Positions 60,149 through 64,000 of a DNA stretch of 64,000 bases are shown here, piece by piece. Where the stretch lies: assembly GCF_037201965.1 (NCBI RefSeq), contig NZ_CP147518.1, positions 7,557,001-7,621,000 of the forward strand, written 5' to 3'. Below the pieces are notes generated by a model that worked only from the letters and a program-made list of their open reading frames with translations, made no database searches and was not told the DNA's origin. This DNA comes from Spirosoma sp. SC4-14. Its GTDB lineage: Bacteria; Bacteroidota; Bacteroidia; Cytophagales; Spirosomataceae. Positions within the stretch are counted from its first letter, which is position 1. Each line of letters opens with the position of its first letter. Made by a program: the position numbers and the translations under genes.

Positions 60149-60894
60149 TGATTGAGATAAGAAACATAGCCAAAACGTTTGGAGATCGACAGGTTCTGGC
60201 GGGCATTAGTGGTACGTTTCAGCCGGGCGATACCAGTTTAATAATCGGTGGTAGTGGTACCGGTAAAAGCGTTCTGCTAAAATGTATGATTGGCTTAATC
60301 AAGCCCGACTCGGGAGAGGTTCTGTACGACGGCCGCAACTTTCTGACGGGAAACCTGGAGGAACAGAAAGCTATTCGGCGCGAAATGGGAGTTTTGTTTC
60401 AGGGATCTGCCCTGTTCGACTCAAAGACAGTACTCGAAAATGTTCAGTTTCCGCTGAACATGCTTACCGATCAGGCCGAAAGCGAAAAGAAAGATCGGTC
60501 TATGGAATGTTTGCGCCGGGTGGGCCTGGAAAACGCGGGCGACCGGATGCCCTCCGAAATAAGTGGAGGAATGAAAAAGCGGGTTGGTATTGCCCGTGCT
60601 ATCGTTTTAAATCCTAAATACTTATTCTGCGATGAACCCAACTCTGGCCTGGACCCGCTCACCTCCATCAAGATCGATCAGTTGATTTCCGAAATTACGG
60701 ACGAATTCAAGATTACTACCGTTGTGATCACCCACGACATGAACTCGATGATGGAAATTGGCGAGAAAATTATGTTCCTCTATCAGGGAAATAAACTCTG
60801 GGAAGGTAACAGCAACACACTGACTCAGTCTGATGTACCAGAACTGAACGAATTTATTTATGCCAATAAATTGCTTCGGGAAATGGAGAAATGA
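60148..60894 (+). CDS. mlaF: Lipid-transport ABC ATPase MlaF
   Basis: A 248-residue ATP-binding subunit for MlaE. Walker A is IGGSGTGKSVLL near 37, the signature is SEISGGMKKRVGIARAI near 138 (MlaF-type SGGM), Walker B is YLFCDEPNSGLDPLTS near 160 and the switch His is in VVITHDMNSM near 195. The ATG at 60148 overlaps the mlaE stop, so the pair is translated together. A proximal MCE gene is absent. Confidence 0.93.
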   Translation: MIEIRNIAKTFGDRQVLAGISGTFQPGDTSLIIGGSGTGKSVLLKCMIGLIKPDSGEVLYDGRNFLTGNLEEQKAIRREMGVLFQGSALFDSKTVLENVQFPLNMLTDQAESEKKDRSMECLRRVGLENAGDRMPSEISGGMKKRVGIARAIVLNPKYLFCDEPNSGLDPLTSIKIDQLISEITDEFKITTVVITHDMNSMMEIGEKIMFLYQGNKLWEGNSNTLTQSDVPELNEFIYANKLLREMEK

Positions 60895-61021
60895 ACTTAT
60901 ACTGACCGTTCGCTAAAGACTTTAAGTGTAATTAAAGACAGGATTAGTTAATTTGCGCCTGATGCCTTTCCGTTTCTATCCCTCAAGCGAACACTTCCTT
61001 TACATTTTTTTGACTGCAGGC

Positions 61022-61095
61022 CTGGCCAGGCATTGGTCAATTGTCATCATGGAAAAATGGTAATACCACTTTAATGACAAATAACCAATGGCCAG
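61022..61095. repeat. Nested inverted repeat between mlaF and nadC, TTGTCAT type
   Basis: CATTGGT (61031-61037) and TTGTCAT (61041-61047) pair with ATGACAA (61074-61080) and ACCAATG (61084-61090); CTGGCCA (61022-61028) also matches TGGCCAG (61089-61095). The words recall 15544-15590. It stands between convergent genes. Confidence 0.65.
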
Positions 61096-61115
61096 CTCAG
61101 ATTAAGCTACTCCTA

Positions 61116-61949
61116 TCAATAAGCCTTCAAACTTAAATCAAGGCTATTAATCTGATGTGTCAGAGCACCGGAGGAGATAAAATCGACTCCGGTCTCGGCA
61201 TAAGCTCGCAAATTTGTCTCATCAATACCTCCCGAGGCTTCTGTAATAAAACGGCCATTAATTAATCGAACCATTTCCCGAATGCCATCAGGCGGAAAAT
61301 TATCGAGTAGAATAATATCGACCTGCCCCACCCGTAATACGTCTTCTACTTCGGCCCGGTTTCGGGTTTCTATTTCGATCCGGAGCGACCGACCCGTTTC
61401 CTGTAAGTAGGTCACTGCCTTTTTGATAGCGGCTTCAATACCACCGGCATAATCGATATGATTATCTTTAATCAGAATCATGTCATATAACCCAAACCTG
61501 TGATTGACGGCTCCCCCTATTTTAGTAGCCATTTTTTCACAAATGCGAAAATTTGGTGTTGTCTTACGGGTATCGAGCAGTTGGGCCCGCGTTCCTTCGA
61601 GCAGGTCGACCAATTGCCGGGTATGGGTAGCAATGCCGCTCATTCGCTGCATGCAATTCAGAACTAACCGCTCAGCCGTCAGAATATTTCGGGCACTCCC
61701 ACTAACCGTTAAAACAACATCTCCAGGTTTTATATAGGTGCCGTCCTGCAACAACACATCAACCTGAAAGCTGGGGTCTACTTCGGCAAAAACTGCCTTT
61801 GCTACTTCTACACCGGCCAAAACCCCTTCTCCTTTTACGAGTAAGCGAGCGCGCTTTTGCGCATCGGCCGGAATAGTTGCCAGCGATGTATGATCGCCAT
61901 CGCCAATGTCTTCGGCCAAAGCTAACTGGATAAATTCATGCAAATTCAT
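61116..61949 (-). CDS. nadC: Nicotinate-nucleotide pyrophosphorylase (carboxylating)
   Basis: A 277-residue enzyme that converts quinolinate and PRPP to nicotinate mononucleotide in NAD synthesis. Features are ALAEDIGDGDHTSLATIPAD near the N-terminus, RILTAERLVLNCMQRMSGIA type segment near 85-105 (here NILTAERLVLNCMQRMSGIA), LLDTRKTTPNFRICEK near 125, GGAVNHRFGLYDMILIKDNH near 145 and ITEASGGIDETNLRAYAETG near 235. A minus-strand TACCTTGC lies four bases before the ATG (61954-61961), a weak -7 candidate. nadA and nadB are not here. Confidence 0.96.
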   Translation of the reverse strand: MNLHEFIQLALAEDIGDGDHTSLATIPADAQKRARLLVKGEGVLAGVEVAKAVFAEVDPSFQVDVLLQDGTYIKPGDVVLTVSGSARNILTAERLVLNCMQRMSGIATHTRQLVDLLEGTRAQLLDTRKTTPNFRICEKMATKIGGAVNHRFGLYDMILIKDNHIDYAGGIEAAIKKAVTYLQETGRSLRIEIETRNRAEVEDVLRVGQVDIILLDNFPPDGIREMVRLINGRFITEASGGIDETNLRAYAETGVDFISSGALTHQINSLDLSLKAY

Positions 61950-62324
61950 AAGTGCAAGGTAACAAATTTTGGCGATGCTCCTCTGAAGAAACGCAAACCG
62001 ATCTATGTGTTCCTATGCATTACACCCAACTACGGTTGAGGCATTTCAGGATAGTTGGCGCGGTTAGGGCATAGATAGCACCCTCTACCCAGACAAACAG
62101 GGCAGCTAACCTGACGCTTTATCGGGCTTTGATTAAGTGAACGGTGCTCGGAAAAAACAGGTAGTGTGAGCCAACCGGTTAAATGATAAGCGGGAGAAGG
62201 AGCTTAAAAAGCAGTATCCTCTCTTTTGGCCAATTAGGGGCTGAATTATTGATAGCGGCTTAATTATAATCTCGTCGACAATCTACGCCTATGAAACAGA
62301 CCGGAGGAATAATAGACTAGTTAG
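61950..62324. other. Gene-free stretch, probably decayed coding sequence
   Basis: About 375 bases with stops in every frame. Short runs with coding flavour (for example TTVEAFQDSWRG near 62028-62063 in one frame) suggest the missing front of the sigma gene whose end is at 62325-62660, but the match is too weak to claim. The nadC promoter should also lie here. No RNA gene seen. Confidence 0.35.
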
Positions 62325-62660
62325 GGTGATGCTCTGCTAATTGCCGCTTGGAATATCATCATTACTAAAGTAGAACAACAGCGGGTCGCCACAGTTCCTA
62401 TTCAAAGCGCCAATACCAATATACCTCATCACCAAACTTCTCATCTGGAGCATCTACAGGCATCTGAGCAACAGAACTATATTAAAGAGGCTATTAATCG
62501 ACACCCGCCAAGGGAAAGGCTAATGATTACGTTATATTACCTGGATGAAAAGTCAATCTGGGAGATTGAAGAAATTACCGGCTTATCGGAATCCAACATT
62601 AAAATAAAATTATTCCGGGCCAGAAAAGTATTGGAAGAGCAGTTACGGTTTTTATTGTAA
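62325..62660 (+). pseudogene. C-terminal remnant of an ECF sigma factor (region 4)
   Basis: An open frame of 112 codons runs from just after a stop at 62322-62324 to TAA at 62658-62660. The end reads HPPRERLMITLYYLDEKSIW then EIEEITGLSESNIKIKLFRA and RKVLEEQL: a good sigma-70 region 4 helix-turn-helix. Region 2, needed for core binding and -10 recognition, is missing, and there is no suitable start codon near the 5' end of the frame (first words GDALLIAAWNIIITKV look like the end of region 2). An intact anti-sigma-like gene follows after 35 bases. Either the gene is broken or there is a frameshift error upstream. Confidence 0.7.
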
Positions 62661-62695
62661 CTGAATAACTTATCGTTTTAAACTGCCCATTTTCT

Positions 62696-63193
62696 ATGGA
62701 GAACGAGAAAGAAGATCGTTTCCGAAGGCTGATCCAAAAAGCAGGACCCGACAAACCGGGCAATGACTTTACCAATGCCCTTATGAAACGAGTACAGGCT
62801 GAGTCGGAACTGGATCTGGCCAACGAAGCATCCCTGATCCAGCTTTTCCAGGCGCATACCCTTATCGAAAAGCCATCGACTGCTTTCAATCGTCGGGTCA
62901 TGAATCAGCTTGTGATTTCGCAATCCAAACCGTTGGCACCTATCATTCGCCCTCGTATATGGTATATGATGGTGGCAACCCTGGTATTGATCGTTCTTTT
63001 CTGTGTACTTCTTTTTCCTGTCAGTCCTCCTCAACCAACCTCATCGGGGCTGGATCGTTTTCTTTCTAGCGTGGAGAGAAGCCTCGAGGCCCTTCCGATT
63101 AGTTATCCCTTGACCCTTTTTGCTGTAAGTGTCCTGATGGTAGTAGATTATTTTCTAAGACCGAATCTAACTATAAAGTACCAGGGTGATTAA
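62696..63193 (+). CDS. Small membrane protein, possible anti-sigma partner
   Basis: A 165-residue protein with a polar N-terminal half and two hydrophobic segments (about 90-112, WYMMVATLVLIVLFCVLLFP, and 138-156, YPLTLFAVSVLMVVDYFL). The cytosolic part holds two copies of one motif: KPGNDFTNALMKRVQ near residue 20 and KPSTAFNRRVMNQLV near 62. Such KPSxxFxxxVM motifs occur in Cytophagales proteins encoded after ECF sigma genes. The location directly after the sigma remnant supports a role as membrane anti-sigma factor, but there is no known anti-sigma domain that I can see. ATG 62696. Confidence 0.68.
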   Translation: MENEKEDRFRRLIQKAGPDKPGNDFTNALMKRVQAESELDLANEASLIQLFQAHTLIEKPSTAFNRRVMNQLVISQSKPLAPIIRPRIWYMMVATLVLIVLFCVLLFPVSPPQPTSSGLDRFLSSVERSLEALPISYPLTLFAVSVLMVVDYFLRPNLTIKYQGD

Positions 63194-63355
63194 GTTGGAT
63201 CAGTACTATTTTTTAGTCTAACACCGTTTTACGGCTAGATTCGGTCATTTTGTTTTCGGGCAAAATAGTATGGCATTCTTATTGGAAGAATGGTTGTGTT
63301 TATACTTGCATTCTATTGAAAATGGTACGAGATTTGTAATCCGCTAAGGGATTTT

Positions 63356-63742
63356 ATGAAGCAACCGCGCATCATACAACGTCTTTCGAGCCTGCTGCTG
63401 GCTACGTTATTGCTATTTTCGGCAATGCAGGGCTATAGCAGTATGGCTAACCAACAGGCATTAGCGGCCAAAAAGGCAGTTGCCGAACAAAGCAAAGCAG
63501 GCAAAACACCCGATTCTCACACGTCGGATGCCCAACTGAGCGCGGCCCAGTTTGAAGCGGTCGTTACCCCGGCAATAACATTAGATGGAGGCAGCCAGAC
63601 TGCATTTCTGCTTCCAGTTCCAACGCTCGTGATTCTGTTGCTACTGAGTGTTCCTCTACTCAGGCATTTCACGCTTCCCCATTTTTATTTTTCCTACTTC
63701 AAATACGTTTTTGGGCATCATATTGCCACAAATGCGCCCTAA
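63356..63742 (+). CDS. Small exported or membrane protein, unknown
   Basis: I do not recognise this 128-residue protein. It starts MKQPRIIQRLSSLLLATLLLF, a signal peptide or anchor (about 8-28), then a polar Ala/Lys/Ser/Thr stretch (about 35-80), a second hydrophobic segment FLLPVPTLVILLLLSVPLL (about 82-102) and a short His/Phe/Tyr-rich tail (HFTLPHFYFSYFKYVFGHHI). It precedes secDF by 125 bases. The reading frame has a good start and coding character, so it is likely real. Confidence 0.6.
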   Translation: MKQPRIIQRLSSLLLATLLLFSAMQGYSSMANQQALAAKKAVAEQSKAGKTPDSHTSDAQLSAAQFEAVVTPAITLDGGSQTAFLLPVPTLVILLLLSVPLLRHFTLPHFYFSYFKYVFGHHIATNAP

Positions 63743-63755
63743 TTAGCCAGAATGT

Positions 63756-63841
63756 TGGATAATGAACACTGGACGTTAGACCCACTAACGCAGTGTCTGT
63801 TGCCGTTCATTATTCAATTTAATTAAGAGTCTGGCGTCCAG
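63756..63841. repeat. Nested and alternative inverted repeats before secDF
   Basis: TGGATAATGAAC (63756-63767) pairs with GTTCATTATTCA (63805-63816, one G-U); inside, ACACTG/CAGTGT and GTTAG/CTAAC also pair. CTGGACGTTAGAC (63769-63781) can instead pair with GTCTGGCGTCCAG (63829-63841). The structures end about 27 bases before the secDF ATG. Confidence 0.55.
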
Positions 63842-63867
63842 AATTCAGTTTCCAAATTTTCTATCTA

Positions 63868-64000
63868 ATGCAAAATCGAACCGGAATACTCATTCTGACA
63901 GGAGTTCTTGCCGCTATCTGCATCTACTTTCTGTCATTTACGTTTGTCTCGCGAAGCATCAAAACCGATGCCGAGGCTTACGCAACCAATAAACAAGGAC
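63868..64000 (+). CDS. secDF: Protein translocase subunit SecDF (5' end only)
   Basis: Forty-four codons are visible: MQNRTGILILTGVLAAICIY and on to FLSFTFVSRSIKTDAEAYAT. A first TM helix (about 6-28) followed by the FTFVSRSIKTDAEAYA stretch is the usual N-terminus of the fused Bacteroidota SecDF, which uses proton motive force to help SecYEG export. The rest lies past the window edge, so the name rests on this short part only. Confidence 0.72.
   Translation, partial: MQNRTGILILTGVLAAICIYFLSFTFVSRSIKTDAEAYATNKQG

Overview
The window comes from a chromosome of a Bacteroidota bacterium, most likely a Cytophagales member close to Spirosoma or its relatives. The evidence is a set of type IX secretion genes (porU, porV, a protein with a C-terminal sorting domain), the gliding lipoprotein gldH, a hybrid two-component regulator of the Bacteroidota type, a bacterial lipid-transport ABC pair, a carotenoid cluster with its own ECF sigma factor, and promoters of the Bacteroidota type (TTTG, 18 to 20 bases, TAnnTTTG). 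Shine-Dalgarno sequences are almost absent. The genus is an inference from gene content and style, not from a marker gene.

Layout. 1-5270: end of the complex I operon (nuoK partial, nuoL, nuoM, nuoN), with hairpins in each gap. 5400-13200: a GtrA-like membrane protein, a small lipoprotein, a SprT-like protein overlapping porU, then porV and an M16 peptidase homologue that has lost its zinc ligands. 13300-18500: plsY, an M20 dipeptidase, an unknown exported protein, purB. 18590-22150 (minus): gatB, a TlpA-like thioredoxin lipoprotein-type exported protein and proC. 22340-26400: a JmjC-like cupin protein, then crtB, crtI and an ECF sigma factor on the minus strand. 26440-31500: a 400-base non-coding region rich in dyads, kdsD, recQ and purD. 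31600-35560: ricT-like PSP1 gene and gldH, separated by an inverted blaI/M56-peptidase module. 35570-38290: a PAP2 phosphatase whose 3' end was rewritten by an 862-bp IS5-type insertion, a DUF4293 protein and mnmD. 38400-49300: exported thioredoxin, M13 peptidase, lipoprotein, a 1386-residue hybrid sensor/regulator, and a 1000-residue type IX cargo protein with almost identical 564-bp tandem repeats. 49660-54410: acpP-fabF-rnc, hsp20, a DegP/HtrA protease. 54490-64000: gmd, a SPOR-type lipoprotein, murB, a ROK kinase, an SDR enzyme, mlaE-mlaF, nadC, a decayed ECF sigma gene with a possible anti-sigma partner, a small exported protein and the start of secDF.

Most genes are ordinary envelope, lipid, nucleotide and energy genes arranged in short operons. 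The features that stand out are the recent tandem duplication in the cargo protein, the IS-modified pap2, the inactive M16 homologue, the dyad-rich region in front of the carotenoid sigma factor, promoters that sit so close to ATG that leaderless mRNA is predicted (blaI best), the sigma remnant near the right end, and several families of short intergenic palindromes. No rRNA, tRNA, CRISPR array or phage was seen. I did not find a clearly new multi-gene system; the findings list gives the best leads.
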